Assembly: GCA_029261535.1 (NCBI GenBank)
Contig: JAJDBF010000037.1
Location: 29,643-93,642, forward strand
Length of the DNA: 64,000 nucleotides
Origin: Nitrospinaceae bacterium
Lineage (GTDB): Bacteria > Nitrospinota > Nitrospinia > Nitrospinales > Nitrospinaceae
Direction: 5' to 3'
Shown here: positions 25,157 to 36,217 of the stretch, piece by piece
How the letters are laid out: the number at the start of each line of letters is the position of its first letter
Numbering within the stretch: position 1 is the stretch's first letter
The notes under the pieces: generated by a model
Database searches by the model: none
What the model was told of the DNA's origin: nothing
Seen by the model: only the letters and a program-made list of their open reading frames with translations
Program-made: the position numbers and the translations under genes

Positions 25157-26573
25157 ATGAAATACGATGCGATTATTATCGGAGCCGGGCTGTCCGGCCT
25201 TGCGGCGGGTATTCGCCTTGCCATGTTCGACAAGAAATCCCTCATCCTTGAGAAGCATGTTGAGATCGGCGGACTCAACTCGTTTTACGCGAGGAAGGGG
25301 CGTACGTTCGATGTTGGACTGCACGCGATGACCAACTTTTCGCCGCGTGGGGTGCGTACTTCTCCGCTGGGAAAACTGCTCAAGCAATTGCGCTTCAAGC
25401 ACGAGGAGTTTCGCCTGTGCGAGCAGGGCACATCGGAAATTCGTTTCCCGGACAACCATCTGTCGTTCTCCAATGATTTTGTTTTGCTGGAAGAAGAAGT
25501 GGCGCGGGAATTTCCGAAGCAAAGTGATGGCTTCCGCAAACTCACCAAGCTCATCCGCGAGTTCGATGAACTCAATCTGGACGACCATTCCAAAGTATCC
25601 TCGCGCGAGGTGATCGAGTCCTGCCTCACTGATCCGGTACTGATCGACATGATCTTTTGTCCGCTGATGTATTACGGCAACGCGTCTGAAGGCGACATGG
25701 ATTTTTACCAGTTCGTCATCATGTTTCAGGCGGTCTTTATGGAAGGCTTTGCCAAGCCCATCGGCGGCATGCCTTTTATATTGAACTTGCTCCGCGAAAA
25801 ATTTGTATCACTCGGTGGCGAGTTGCGCATGGGCGTGCCGGTGATGGCTCTGCATTCTGAGGGTGAAGAGCTACGCTCGGTGGAGCTTGCCGAAGGCGAA
25901 ACGCTGGAAGCAGATTATGTAATTTCATCGGCGGGTTATGTGGAGACGCTTAACCTTTGCCAACCTTCGGAGTCGTCGAAGGATCAGCACCCGGTGGGCC
26001 GGATGTCGTTCACCGAATCCATTTTTGTGCTCGACCATCAGCCAAAGGATTTGGGTTTTGATAAAAGCATCGTATTTTTTTGCACCTCATCGCGTTTCAA
26101 CTATCGCGTGCCGGGCGAGTTGACGGATGTCACTTCCGGCGTTCTGTGTGCGCCGAATAATTTTCAGTATCCGCAAGCTCTAAAGGAAGGCGTTCTGCGC
26201 CTGACCAACCAGGCTAATTTTGAGCTGTGGGACAAGCTACCGCGCTCAGATTATCGGTCTGCCAAAAAAATGGAGCGAGAGCGATCGCTCGACGAATTGC
26301 TCAAGTTTTTCCCTGATTTCCGACACAATGTGGTGTTTTTGGACACTTTTACTCCAAAAACCATAAAAAAATACACGGGCCATCTGAATGGCGCGGTGTA
26401 TGGCTCTCCGCAGAAGGTCAAGGACGGTTGTACTCCACTGCGTAACCTCTTTATTTGCGGGACAGATCAAGGGTTTTTGGGTATCATTGGGGCGACATTG
26501 AGCGGTATTTCAATGGCTAACAGGCATGTGTTGCAAGCTGACCGCCCGACAATAAAGCAAGCAGGAGATGTGC

Positions 26574-26581
<8 letters not shown>
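25157..26581 (+). CDS. CrtI/phytoene-desaturase-like FAD oxidoreductase 1
   Basis: A 474-aa flavoprotein with an N-terminal dinucleotide-binding fold ([17 protein letters not shown], about residues 5-21) and the EKHVEIGGL continuation at its end. The C-terminal part has [19 protein letters not shown], typical of the second FAD-contact region in amine-oxidase/CrtI-type enzymes. The family desaturates, saturates or isomerises polyenes. It overlaps the next, related gene, and both stand ahead of FabG/FabZ/FabI-like genes instead of carotenoid genes, so the substrate is more likely an acyl-ACP or fatty-acid chain. That is inference. Confidence 0.8.
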
Positions 26582-28025
<1,444 letters not shown>

Positions 28026-28466
28026 ACCTGGATGGACGGCGAACAAAAATCCTTCAGGCAAACTAATAGAAATGTTTTGAGGTGAATTCAATATTCCCCC
28101 TTTTAAAGGGGGAAGGCGAAGCCAGGGGGCTTGAGCGGTTCGGAATATTTTTAAACCTCGCAGTCTAAAAAAATAATCAATGAAAAAAGAAAAATCCCCC
28201 CAGCCCCCTTTAAAAGGGGGAGAAATACATAGCCCAAAAAATAAACTCCAAGATTAAATTTTCAGAGGGTAAGGTAGCCGGGGACACACCGGACCTTGCA
28301 GTTGGCGGAAGTAAAACCCTTAAGTCATGTGCTCTTGGAATTTGGTTCGTGCATAAACGGTAAGCTAGTTAGCCCCACCGCAAGGTGGTGCGATGCGCTT
28401 AATAATTATTGTTGGCTCAAACCGGGTCAGCCAACTGCTCCACCGCAAGGTGGTTGAGGTATTTCA
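28026..28466. repeat. 441-bp gap with a repeat pair and CCACCGCAAGGTGG units
   Basis: ATTCCCCCTTTTAAAGGGGG (28094-28113) and an inverted version (about 28195-28222, CCCCCTTTAAAAGGGGG) bracket a 130-bp element of MITE/REP-like appearance. Further on, CCACCGCAAGGTGG units appear at about 28375-28391 and 28440-28454. No gene. Confidence 0.7.
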
Positions 28467-29213
28467 TTGATCCAATTTGATTTTAAAGATCAGACAGTCG
28501 TTATCACAGGAGGCACGCGCGGCATTGGTCGGGCGATTGCCGAAGCGTTTTTAAAATCCGGTGCCCGTGTTCTCGCAACATTTCAAGGCAACACCGAAAC
28601 CGCCAGACTTTTTGAAGAAGCGAATCAGGAACACGCCGAACGGCTCATCGTCAAGCAATGCGATGTCACCGACTATTCAGCCGTTGAAGAGTTGTTTAAA
28701 TATATCGGAGAGGACCTCGGAGTCATTCAGGTGTTGATCAACAACTCCGGCATTCGCCGTGACCAGATTGTGGGTATGATGCCACGTGAAGATTGGCAAG
28801 CGGTGATCGACACCAACCTCACCGGCACGTTTTACATGAGCAAGTTCGCGGTGCAGAACATGGCGCGCAAGCGTTACGGTCGCATTGTGAATATCACCTC
28901 TCCAGTGGCGCGTTTTGGTATGCCCGGTCAAGGCAATTACGCGGCATCTAAAGCGGGGCAGATTGCCTTTTCAGCTTCGCTTTCCAAGGAAACGGCGCGT
29001 CGAAAAATCACCGTCAACTGCGTTTCGCCCGGCTTCATCGGAACGGACCTGATAGCCGACCTTCCAGAGGAGCGGGTGCAGTTGTACCTCAACCTTGTGC
29101 CAATGCGCCGCTTTGGTGAAGTGGATGAAGTCGCAAGCTCGGTATTGTTTCTTGCCAGCAAGGAAGCATCGTACATCACCGGCACGGTGCTCGAAGTCAC
29201 TGGCGGTCTTTGA
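28467..29213 (+). CDS. FabG-like short-chain dehydrogenase/reductase
   Basis: A 248-aa SDR that probably reduces 3-oxoacyl-ACP. The NAD(P) motif is GGTRGIGRA (about residues 15-23), NNSG occurs at about 92-95, and the catalytic Ser and the YAASKAG triad segment are present (about 150-160). The end, FLASKEASYITGTVLEVTGG, is typical of FabG. The start is TTG at 28467 with GAGGT upstream. It lies three bases ahead of the FabZ-like gene, so these form an operon. The neighbouring CrtI-like genes suggest a dedicated, non-housekeeping copy. Confidence 0.88.
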   Translation: MIQFDFKDQTVVITGGTRGIGRAIAEAFLKSGARVLATFQGNTETARLFEEANQEHAERLIVKQCDVTDYSAVEELFKYIGEDLGVIQVLINNSGIRRDQIVGMMPREDWQAVIDTNLTGTFYMSKFAVQNMARKRYGRIVNITSPVARFGMPGQGNYAASKAGQIAFSASLSKETARRKITVNCVSPGFIGTDLIADLPEERVQLYLNLVPMRRFGEVDEVASSVLFLASKEASYITGTVLEVTGGL

Positions 29214-29216
29214 ACC

Positions 29217-29642
29217 ATGGACGAAATCCTCGCCCTCATCCCGCACCGTCCACCGTTTCTTTTTGTCGATGAAATCGTAAAGTTCACCGGCGATCAGATC
29301 ATCACCCGCCGCAAAGTGAGCCCGGACGAGCCTTGCTTCAAAGGCCACTATCCTGATTATCCGATCATGCCCGGCGTTTTGATTTGCGAAGCCGTGTTTC
29401 AATCGGGTGCCTTATTGATGGCCAAGCGCGGCACGGATTCTACAGGCAAGGTACCGGTGCTGTCGCGGGTGCAGGGGATCAAACTCAAACAGGCGGTTTA
29501 TCCAGGGGACGTGCTCGACATGACGGTCGATTATAAAGAGCATGTCGGTCCGGCATTTTATCTCAAGGGCAAAGTGCAGGTGGCGGGCAAGACCGCACTC
29601 ACGGTGGATTTTACCGTGACCGTGATGGAGCGAGCGCAATGA
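29217..29642 (+). CDS. FabZ-like 3-hydroxyacyl-ACP dehydratase
   Basis: A 141-aa hotdog protein. The N-terminal [12 protein letters not shown] and the active-site segment [17 protein letters not shown] match FabZ/FabA-type dehydratases, with the catalytic His and Glu in place. The length fits FabZ. Its last four bases overlap the FabI-like gene. With FabG- and FabI-like enzymes on either side, the three would carry out the reductive half of a fatty-acid elongation cycle. I leave the symbol open because a housekeeping fabZ normally sits with the lpx genes. Confidence 0.85.
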   Translation: MDEILALIPHRPPFLFVDEIVKFTGDQIITRRKVSPDEPCFKGHYPDYPIMPGVLICEAVFQSGALLMAKRGTDSTGKVPVLSRVQGIKLKQAVYPGDVLDMTVDYKEHVGPAFYLKGKVQVAGKTALTVDFTVTVMERAQ

Positions 29643-30442
29643 ACTGGCTCGATCTCGAAGGCAAGACGATTTTGGTGATGGGTGTCGCCAATAAAAAAAG
29701 CGTCGCGTTTCATATCGGAAAAATATTGCAGGAAGAAAAAGCAAGGGTAATTTACAGCGTCCGCACCGAAGCGAGAAAAGAAAGCGTGCAGAAGTTAGTT
29801 GGCGATGCTCCAGTGTTCGTGTGCGATGTGGAAAAGGAAGAGGACATCGCCCGGCTTCGCAAAGAAGTAGGGCAGGAAACAGACACACTGCACGGCATCG
29901 TGCACTCCATCGCGTTTGCAAATTATAGTGACGGACTCAACCCCTTCCACGAAACCGGCAAGCAGGATTTTTTACAATCGATCGACATCACCTGCTATTC
30001 GCTGATCCATACCGTCAACGCGTTTAAAGATTTGTTCGACAAGCAGGCCTCGGTGGTGACCATCGGCATTTCCACCACTCGTATGGCGGCGGAGAATTAC
30101 GGTTACATGGGCCCGGCCAAAGCGGCTTTGCATTCCTCATTATGCTTCTTGGCGAAATCATTTTCAGCGTTCAGTCAGGTACGATTCAATTCGGTGAATG
30201 CCGGGTTGTTGAAGTCGTCCGCCTCTGCCGGGATTCCCGGTTACGTCGATTCCTATCTGCACGCCGAGCAGTTGACCCTGCGCAAAAAAGCCCTACAGAC
30301 CGAAGAAGTTGCCAACACGGCGGTGTACCTGTTGTCGCCACGTTCTTCCGGCATCAACGCGCAGGGGATCGTCATGGATGCCGGAATGTCGGTAAATTAT
30401 TTCGATAAAGATATTGTGCACAAGGCCCAGCGCCCGGAATGA
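29639..30442 (+). CDS. FabI-like enoyl-ACP reductase
   Basis: A 267-aa SDR of the FabI type. It opens with [20 protein letters not shown], the classical FabI start with the GVAN variant of the cofactor motif. The catalytic pair occurs as YGYMGPAK, the Tyr-x6-Lys spacing that separates FabI from ordinary SDRs. It reduces the trans-2 double bond of enoyl-ACPs with NAD(P)H. The ATGA overlap with the dehydratase shows translational coupling. It ends the CrtI-FabG-FabZ-FabI run. Confidence 0.85.
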   Translation: MNWLDLEGKTILVMGVANKKSVAFHIGKILQEEKARVIYSVRTEARKESVQKLVGDAPVFVCDVEKEEDIARLRKEVGQETDTLHGIVHSIAFANYSDGLNPFHETGKQDFLQSIDITCYSLIHTVNAFKDLFDKQASVVTIGISTTRMAAENYGYMGPAKAALHSSLCFLAKSFSAFSQVRFNSVNAGLLKSSASAGIPGYVDSYLHAEQLTLRKKALQTEEVANTAVYLLSPRSSGINAQGIVMDAGMSVNYFDKDIVHKAQRPE

Positions 30443-30531
30443 GGTGCCGGACGAAAGTCCATTGCAAATCTATTCATATCTGGTTAAGCTGAATTTATAA
30501 TAAGATTCACATTATTGAAGGAGAAAAGCGG

Positions 30532-30762
30532 ATGCGAAAATTTATAGCGGCGAGCCTCATACTAACGATGGTTGCGGTGACTGGGTGCTCAACGGGTAAT
30601 GTTCTGAGTGGTGCGGCGGGTGCGGCTGTCGGTGCCGGATCTTATGAATATCATCTGAAAAAAATGAAAGACAAGGTGCAAGCGGATTTTAATTCCAAGG
30701 CTATTGATAAACGCGAATACGATATTCGTATGGATCAAATCGCCCGCGACTCGGTATTCTAG
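30532..30762 (+). CDS. Small lipoprotein
   Basis: A 76-aa precursor with a lipoprotein signal (MRKFIAASLILTMVAVTGCS, lipobox VTGC with Cys19). A glycine-rich stretch (SGAAGAAVGAGSYEY) then a charged helix follow. A GAAGGAGAA site precedes the ATG. It would be processed by the Lgt/LspA/Lnt pathway and anchored to a membrane. No specific function can be assigned. Confidence 0.8.
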   Translation: MRKFIAASLILTMVAVTGCSTGNVLSGAAGAAVGAGSYEYHLKKMKDKVQADFNSKAIDKREYDIRMDQIARDSVF

Positions 30763-30801
30763 CACTTTTCTCTTGGCTCAAGAGAGCTTTGCAAAAGTGC
30801 T
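30761..30801 (+). other. Branched inverted repeat after the lipoprotein gene
   Basis: AGCACTTTT (30761-30769) pairs with AAAAGTGCT (30793-30801), with a nested CTCTT/AAGAG hairpin at 30770-30784. It starts in the stop codon of the lipoprotein gene and has no T-run, so it could be an mRNA-stabilising or processing structure more than a terminator. Confidence 0.5.
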
Positions 30802-30893
30802 GTGAGGGCGATTCCTTTTCCGGGATGGCCCTGTATCGTATAGGCTGGCAGGAAAACCCTTGAAAAATATATAGAAATATGTTCTTTTAAAGT

Positions 30894-31298
30894 ATGCGTT
30901 TAACAGTGACATGTTTTCTTATAGCAGGTTTTTTATTCGTCCTGATGGGGTCCGCGCAGGCTTCTGCGCCTCACCATCATAAGGGGACAAGTCCGTTTCA
31001 AGCATCAACGGACCGACATTCCCACCCTCACTGCCCTTTATTGGGGCACCATTACGGGCCATGTCCTCATCTAAAGCATAGGCATCACACTGAAAAGTTG
31101 CCTTGTGTTATAGCCTCCGACTGTGGTGGGAGCACGCTACCGGTAGTTCCCCTGGCAGGCCATCACCTGCCGATTCCCTTGGTCATTGCTATTTTTTTAC
31201 CTGATGGCCCGGATAAGGCGCGGCCTGAATTTCCAGAGTCGTTTCTGTTTTTACAGTCTGTTCAAAAAAGTATTGACCCCCCTCCGCGATCTTTCTGA
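30894..31298 (+). CDS. Histidine-rich secreted protein
   Basis: A 134-aa protein with a signal peptide (CFLIAGFLFVLMGSAQASA), followed by a mature region with dense His (SAPHHHKG, GHHYGPCPHLKHRHH) and several Cys. Such composition suggests binding of Ni, Cu or Zn in the periplasm. It precedes an outer-membrane-like protein and a TlpA-like thioredoxin on the same strand, so it may belong to a metal-handling or redox group. The start at 30894 has only a weak ribosome site. The function is inferred from composition. Confidence 0.6.
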   Translation: MRLTVTCFLIAGFLFVLMGSAQASAPHHHKGTSPFQASTDRHSHPHCPLLGHHYGPCPHLKHRHHTEKLPCVIASDCGGSTLPVVPLAGHHLPIPLVIAIFLPDGPDKARPEFPESFLFLQSVQKSIDPPPRSF

Positions 31299-31561
31299 TC
31301 ATTTTCACCTCGACATTTCACTCTAACTAAATCTGATTTTCTCTATCCCGCAGGATTGTATTTTCATGTGTGGACGCAAATGCGTTTTTGCGTGAGATAG
31401 GTCAGGTTTGGATTCCGTCCAGAGAGGCGGATGAAAATGTTCAGTGCTCCCGAAAATTCCGGCTACGCAATTTACCGTGTTCTCACGTTGCATAGTGAGG
31501 CTCATAGCCGAACCATTCTTACGGGTGCCTTTTGATCGAATTATACAGAAAGGTTGCAACC

Positions 31562-32590
31562 ATGTTTTATTCCAGCCCTGAGTTTTTGAATAAATGTTAC
31601 GCCGTTGTATTGATGTCTTTATTTTTGATAGTGGGTGCGCCCGGCGCGGAAGCCAGTTGTGGGTCTTCTAATTGTTCTTTGATTCGAAGCTCCCAGTCCG
31701 GAACAACAAACGAGGGCAAGCTTGTCATGGATGTGTCCTACCGCTATATCCCTCAAGATGATAAGAAGCGTGGGAGCAGTGATACGAATGACGTGTTGAC
31801 GGCAAAAGTGGATTTTGAAAATGGAGAAATCGAGGAGCAACACCACCGCGAATTCAAGACTATTAACGAGTTGGTCCAATTCGATGCGAGTCTTGGAGTG
31901 ACCGATAAATTAACCTTGGCTTTGAATGTTCCCATGATTAATGACCGTCTTCATGAGCATGATGATGAGGTGACACCGGCTGATCCGGCTGGAGAGTTTA
32001 CCAATCGAGATGGAACCTCGGGTTTTGGCGACATCACGTTGATGGCGCGGTATGCCATTTTGCAAACCATCAAGCACTTGTTGGTCGGTGGAGTAGGAAT
32101 CAAATTTGCTTCCGGAGAATTTGAATTAAAAGATGGGGATGGAACCATCAATGAGCCGACCCTGATGCCGGGGACTGGCTCCTACGATGCTGTCATTTCC
32201 GGTATGTATGTTTTTTCGATGATTCCCGGCAAGCTTGATTTATTCACCTCGGTGACTCACCGGTTCACTTCTTCAAACCCGCGCAATTATTTATTCGGTG
32301 ACAGCACCTTCGTCGATGGCGGTGTGAATTATGCCCTGACCCAAAAGGTGAATCTCATTCTTCAGGTCAACTCCCGACTTACCGGGCGTGACCATTTTCT
32401 GAATATGCCGGTGCCCAATACCGGGTTGACGTTTGTGAACCTGACACCAGGGGTTAGCGTGCAGGCCTCTGAGAATCTCTCGCTGTATTCTCATGTACAG
32501 ATTCCGATTTACCAACGAGTGAACGAAGCTAACCTGGTCCCGAGTTATGGGATTTTAATAGGAGCGTCCTATGGATTCGATGCCTTATAA
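31562..32590 (+). CDS. Probable outer-membrane beta-barrel (transporter-like) protein
   Basis: A 342-aa protein with a signal peptide ending near EASC and many alternating amphipathic strands (for example LVMDVSYRYIPQ, KLTLALNVPMI, VNLILQVNSRL), ending with a beta-strand-like IGASYGFDAL. The mature N-terminus carries CGSSNCS. I chose the ATG at 31562, with AGAAAGG upstream, over a TTG at 31532. Its end overlaps the TlpA-like gene by 20 bases, so the two are co-translated. The family looks like small-molecule or metal-related outer-membrane barrels; the substrate is unknown. Confidence 0.7.
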   Translation: MFYSSPEFLNKCYAVVLMSLFLIVGAPGAEASCGSSNCSLIRSSQSGTTNEGKLVMDVSYRYIPQDDKKRGSSDTNDVLTAKVDFENGEIEEQHHREFKTINELVQFDASLGVTDKLTLALNVPMINDRLHEHDDEVTPADPAGEFTNRDGTSGFGDITLMARYAILQTIKHLLVGGVGIKFASGEFELKDGDGTINEPTLMPGTGSYDAVISGMYVFSMIPGKLDLFTSVTHRFTSSNPRNYLFGDSTFVDGGVNYALTQKVNLILQVNSRLTGRDHFLNMPVPNTGLTFVNLTPGVSVQASENLSLYSHVQIPIYQRVNEANLVPSYGILIGASYGFDAL

Positions 32591-33140
32591 GCCAGGCAAA
32601 AAACGGTACGTATTAGCAGGATTATTTATTTTCTTTCTGCTGTCCGGAATGGCCAGTCTGCCCCCCCTGATGGGGGGGCCGGCTCCGGATTTTAAACTGG
32701 AAACTGTGGAAGGTGAAAACGTGAGGTTGTCTGATCTTAAAGGCAATTTTGTGGTTTTAAACTTTTGGGCGACATGGTGTGGTCCCTGCACAAAAGAAAT
32801 GCCGGAATTACAAAAAGCTCACCAATCACTGAAGGACCATAGTATAAAGATTATCGGAGTCAATCTTGCAGAGAGTCGTAGCGAAATTGATGAGTTCGCC
32901 CGAAGCCAAAATTTGAATTTCCCCTTACTGCTGGACCATTATGGTGATGTTGCTCAAGATTATGAAGTGCGTCACCTGCCCGTTACTTATTTCATTACAC
33001 CCGACGGAATGGTGGAGGGAAAATTTTTTGGTGGTGGATTGACCAGAGAAACCATTGAGAAAAAAATTGCTCATCTTCAACGGGCATCGGCTACCCGAGA
33101 TAAAGGTCTCCTTTCAATGCGTGAAGAGGCACTTCCCTGA
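32571..33140 (+). CDS. TlpA/ResA-like thiol-disulfide oxidoreductase
   Basis: A 189-aa protein with an N-terminal membrane anchor (about residues 12-32) and a periplasmic thioredoxin fold. The active site is WCGPC in NFWATWCGPCTKEM, and the cis-Pro region is LPVTYFI. AGGAG stands before the ATG. ResA/TlpA enzymes reduce apocytochrome c or other exported disulfides. Here its gene overlaps that of the beta-barrel protein, whose mature region starts with CGSSNC, so it might act on that protein or on the His/Cys-rich one upstream. The partner is inferred. Confidence 0.85.
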   Translation: MDSMPYKPGKKRYVLAGLFIFFLLSGMASLPPLMGGPAPDFKLETVEGENVRLSDLKGNFVVLNFWATWCGPCTKEMPELQKAHQSLKDHSIKIIGVNLAESRSEIDEFARSQNLNFPLLLDHYGDVAQDYEVRHLPVTYFITPDGMVEGKFFGGGLTRETIEKKIAHLQRASATRDKGLLSMREEALP

Positions 33141-33263
33141 AATGACATACCAAAGTTGAATGTCGTTCTTGATAATAAATTTTTATTCAATTAGTCTAGT
33201 ATTGGAAGTCCAAACTTCAGGCCATATTGTTAGTAGAGAATCTTATCCAAAGGGACAGCTGAT

Positions 33264-34385
33264 TTGCCATCGCAAAACAAGCAACTCAATCATAATGTCC
33301 AGTTGATCCTGAATGCTGTAGGTGAGGGAATTTTTTGTATTGATATTGAAGGGTTGATCACTTTTATCAATCCAGCTGGAGCAGATTTTTTAGGATATAT
33401 GCCACAAGAGATAATTGGTAAACCCCTGGACATGATGATCAAGACTCTGAACTCCAGGCGAGAGTCCTGCACCGGGTCCAAAAATTCAATTTTTAAAGTT
33501 TGTCGGGATGGGCAAGTAAGCCAGAGTTTCCAGCATTTTTTCCGGCCTCGGGAGGGAAATCCTTTCCCGGTGGAATACATTGCCAGGCCCATTGTTGAAG
33601 ACACGGAAATTATCGGGGCCGTCGTGACTTTCCGTAATATTTCGGAGCGAATAAAATCTGAGGAAGAGCTTAGGCAATACGCCCAGGACCTTGAAAAAAT
33701 TAATGAGGAATTGAACAACTTTACAGGGATCGCCACCCATGACTTGCAGGAGCCGTTAAGAAAAGTTGTGACTTTAGCCGATCGCCTTACCATGACCAAT
33801 GGCAATCGATTGGATGAGAAAGGGCGCGACTATCTTGACCGGATCGTGTCTTCCATCGGAAGGATGCAACGGTTGATCGTCGACTTGCTGGATTACTCCA
33901 AAACGACTTCCATCCAACATGAATTCAGTATGGTTGATATTAATGAGGAAATACAGGATGTTTTGTCCGCCCTGGAAATCCAGATTGAACAGACTCAGGC
34001 CCGGATTGAAATTGCATCCCTGCCTCAAATTGAAGGAAGCCCTTTCCAGATGCGGCAGTTATTTCAGAATCTGATCAGTAACGCTCTCAAATTTCACAAA
34101 CCCGGTGTTCCACCCCGGGTTCATATAAAATCTGAAAAGAGGGTCAAGGGCTCCTGGACCCTGGTTGTGGAAGATGAAGGGATCGGGTTTGATGAAAAAT
34201 ACCTGAATCGTATTTTTCAACCTTTTCGCCGTCTGCACAGGCAGGAAGAATTCGATGGCAGTGGAATGGGACTTGCGGTGTGCAAAAAAATTGTGTCTTT
34301 GCACCGGGGGTCGATTACTGCGGAAAGCAAAAAGGGTCAAGGGAGCCGTTTCATTATTGTCCTGCCGGAAAAACAGACCAACTGA
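33264..34385 (+). CDS. PAS-domain sensor histidine kinase
   Basis: A 373-aa soluble kinase. A PAS domain (about 8-130, starting LILNAVGEGIFCIDIEG) is followed by a coiled coil and a HisKA domain whose phospho-His is in ATHDLQEPLRK. The ATPase part shows the N box NLISNALKFHKPG, G1 DEGIGFDEKY and G2 GSGMGLAVCKKI. No membrane spans are seen, so the signal is cytoplasmic. No response regulator lies beside it, so it is an orphan. The start is a TTG at 33264 near GGGACAG. Confidence 0.88.
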   Translation: MPSQNKQLNHNVQLILNAVGEGIFCIDIEGLITFINPAGADFLGYMPQEIIGKPLDMMIKTLNSRRESCTGSKNSIFKVCRDGQVSQSFQHFFRPREGNPFPVEYIARPIVEDTEIIGAVVTFRNISERIKSEEELRQYAQDLEKINEELNNFTGIATHDLQEPLRKVVTLADRLTMTNGNRLDEKGRDYLDRIVSSIGRMQRLIVDLLDYSKTTSIQHEFSMVDINEEIQDVLSALEIQIEQTQARIEIASLPQIEGSPFQMRQLFQNLISNALKFHKPGVPPRVHIKSEKRVKGSWTLVVEDEGIGFDEKYLNRIFQPFRRLHRQEEFDGSGMGLAVCKKIVSLHRGSITAESKKGQGSRFIIVLPEKQTN

Positions 34386-34696
34386 CCTTGCGGGTGCTCG
34401 CCGCACGGGTGCTGGCGCACGGGGCTAGCAAAGAGCAGGGGGGCTTGATCGATTTCGCAATCATTACACAGCGTCAGGACCATAAGAAAATTCATTGAAG
34501 AAAAATAAAAGCAAAGGCAAGACTCGGAGTTTATCCTGAGCCTGTCGAAGGGCTGACGCTCAGAATGACATGCGGGGATTCTTCGCGTCACCCTGAGCTT
34601 GATCGAAGCGGGCGGCAGAAAATATTTTGCGATGCGCTCAATAATTGTTGCTAGCGCATTAACGATTATCCAGTTGCCTCCACCGGAAGGTGGTGG
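34386..34696. repeat. 311-bp gap of dispersed repeats
   Basis: Contains CCTGAGCCTGTCGAAGGGCT (about 34535), a GATGCGCTCAATAATTGTTG unit (34633) and CCACCGGAAGGTGGTGG (about 34681). No gene. Confidence 0.7.
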
Positions 34697-35704
34697 TTAG
34701 AATTGGTGGAGGAAGCGGATATCATTTTCGAAGTAGAGGCGGATGTCGTTGATGCCGAACTTGAGCATGGCGATGCGCTCGATGCCAAGCCCGAAAGCAA
34801 ATCCTGACCATTCTTCCGGATCGTAGTCGACAAAACCGAACACGGCAGGGTCGACCATCCCGGCTCCCAGGATTTCCAGCCAACCGGTTTGCCCACAGGT
34901 CCTGCATCCGCTACCGGTGCACATCACACACTGAATATCAACTTCCGCGCTGGGGCAGGTGAACGGAAAAAAGCTGGGCCGGAACCGTACCTTCACGTTG
35001 GCACCAAAGACTTCCTTTAAAAAAGTTTCGATCACGCCTTTGAGGTCGCTGAACTTGACGTTGTGGTCGACCATCAAGCCTTCGATCTGATGGAACATGG
35101 GGGTGTGCGAAACATCGGAGTCGCACCGATACACTTTGCCCGGAGCGATGATGCGCAGGGGCGGCGGTTGACGTTCCATGACGTGAATCTGCACCGGCGA
35201 GGTATGGGTGCGCAGAACCTTATCCCCGATATAAAACGTGTCCTGCATGTCCCGCGCCGGATGATCCTTCGGTATATTCAATGCCTCAAAATTATAATAG
35301 TCGCTTTCGATCTGTGGCCCTTCTTCGACGTTGAATCCCATGCCGGAGAAAATGCCGATGAGTTCTTCCATCACTTGGGTGACAGGATGCAGATGCCCGG
35401 TCGTGCTTTTTCTGCCCGGCAACGTCAAGTCAAAAGCACCGGCGCGGTTTTTTGATGCACGCGATTTTAGTTCGTGCGCTTTTTCCTGGAGAGCCGATTC
35501 GATGTGGTTTTTAAGTTGGTTTAATGCAGGCCCGGCCTGCCGTTTTTCTTCCGGCGTAAGCGATTTCAACTCTTTCATCATCAGGGTCACGCGACCCTTT
35601 TTGCCAATGAAGTCGGCTTTGACCTGGCGCAGGTCTTCCTCCCGGTCGAGAGTCTCCAGCCGTGTTTCAAAATCAGTGCGAATGTCTTGGAGGGTGTCGG
35701 TCAT
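34697..35704 (-). CDS. pheS: Phenylalanyl-tRNA synthetase alpha subunit
   Basis: A 335-aa class II synthetase catalytic subunit. An N-terminal coiled coil (about 1-80) precedes the catalytic core, with HPARDMQDTFYI, HTSPVQIH, FHQIEGLMVD and the C-terminal GFAFGLGIERIAMLKFGIND (class II motif 3). It also has a short cysteine-rich insertion (CVMCTGSGCRTCGQTG), which is common in PheS and binds zinc. It follows rplT after a repeat-filled gap. No pheT follows; repeats and a plus-strand kinase gene come next. Confidence 0.96.
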   Translation of the reverse strand: MTDTLQDIRTDFETRLETLDREEDLRQVKADFIGKKGRVTLMMKELKSLTPEEKRQAGPALNQLKNHIESALQEKAHELKSRASKNRAGAFDLTLPGRKSTTGHLHPVTQVMEELIGIFSGMGFNVEEGPQIESDYYNFEALNIPKDHPARDMQDTFYIGDKVLRTHTSPVQIHVMERQPPPLRIIAPGKVYRCDSDVSHTPMFHQIEGLMVDHNVKFSDLKGVIETFLKEVFGANVKVRFRPSFFPFTCPSAEVDIQCVMCTGSGCRTCGQTGWLEILGAGMVDPAVFGFVDYDPEEWSGFAFGLGIERIAMLKFGINDIRLYFENDIRFLHQF

Positions 35705-36217
35705 TGATTAGGACCTTGCGATCAGCCAGCGTAAAAAAACTTTTGGGAATTCAAGAACCGCTGGTCACATCTGTTCAAGAACTGCTATTCGCGTTCTTGA
35801 ATGTAAAGAGGGATGTGATGCCAGGGGATTTAAAATTGAACTTCGTTGCCGCCCTTCGACCTGGCTCAGGGTGACAACGAAACAGCTAAAACCTAAACCA
35901 AAATTCCAGGGCGAGATTCTTCCTCGTCTGAAGGCTCATCAGAATGACATGCGGTAGTTTTGTGTCATCAAAACCAAAAACTTGTCCTGAGCTTGTCGAA
36001 GGGACCAACTGAAATCACATAGCGATGCGCCCAGAAAATGTTTTTGCTCATCCTAATGGTAAGCCAACTGCCTTCCGCAAGGAGCGCAAGGTGGGTGCTG
36101 GCACACGGCTGACTGGAAATATTTAGCGATGCGCTCAAAATATTTCGATACGCAATACGGATCAGCCTGTTAGCTCCACCGCAAGGTGGTCAGCCTGTTA
36201 GCCCCACCGCAAGGTGG
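35705..36217. repeat. 513-bp repeat-rich gap between rplT and pheS
   Basis: Contains the TTCAAGAACTGCTATTCGCG palindrome (35751-35805), TGAGCTTGTCGAAGGGACC (about 35985) and tandem GTTAGCCCCACCGCAAGGTGG units (about 36170-36215). No gene. The repeats have separated pheS from the ribosomal-protein genes. Confidence 0.75.
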
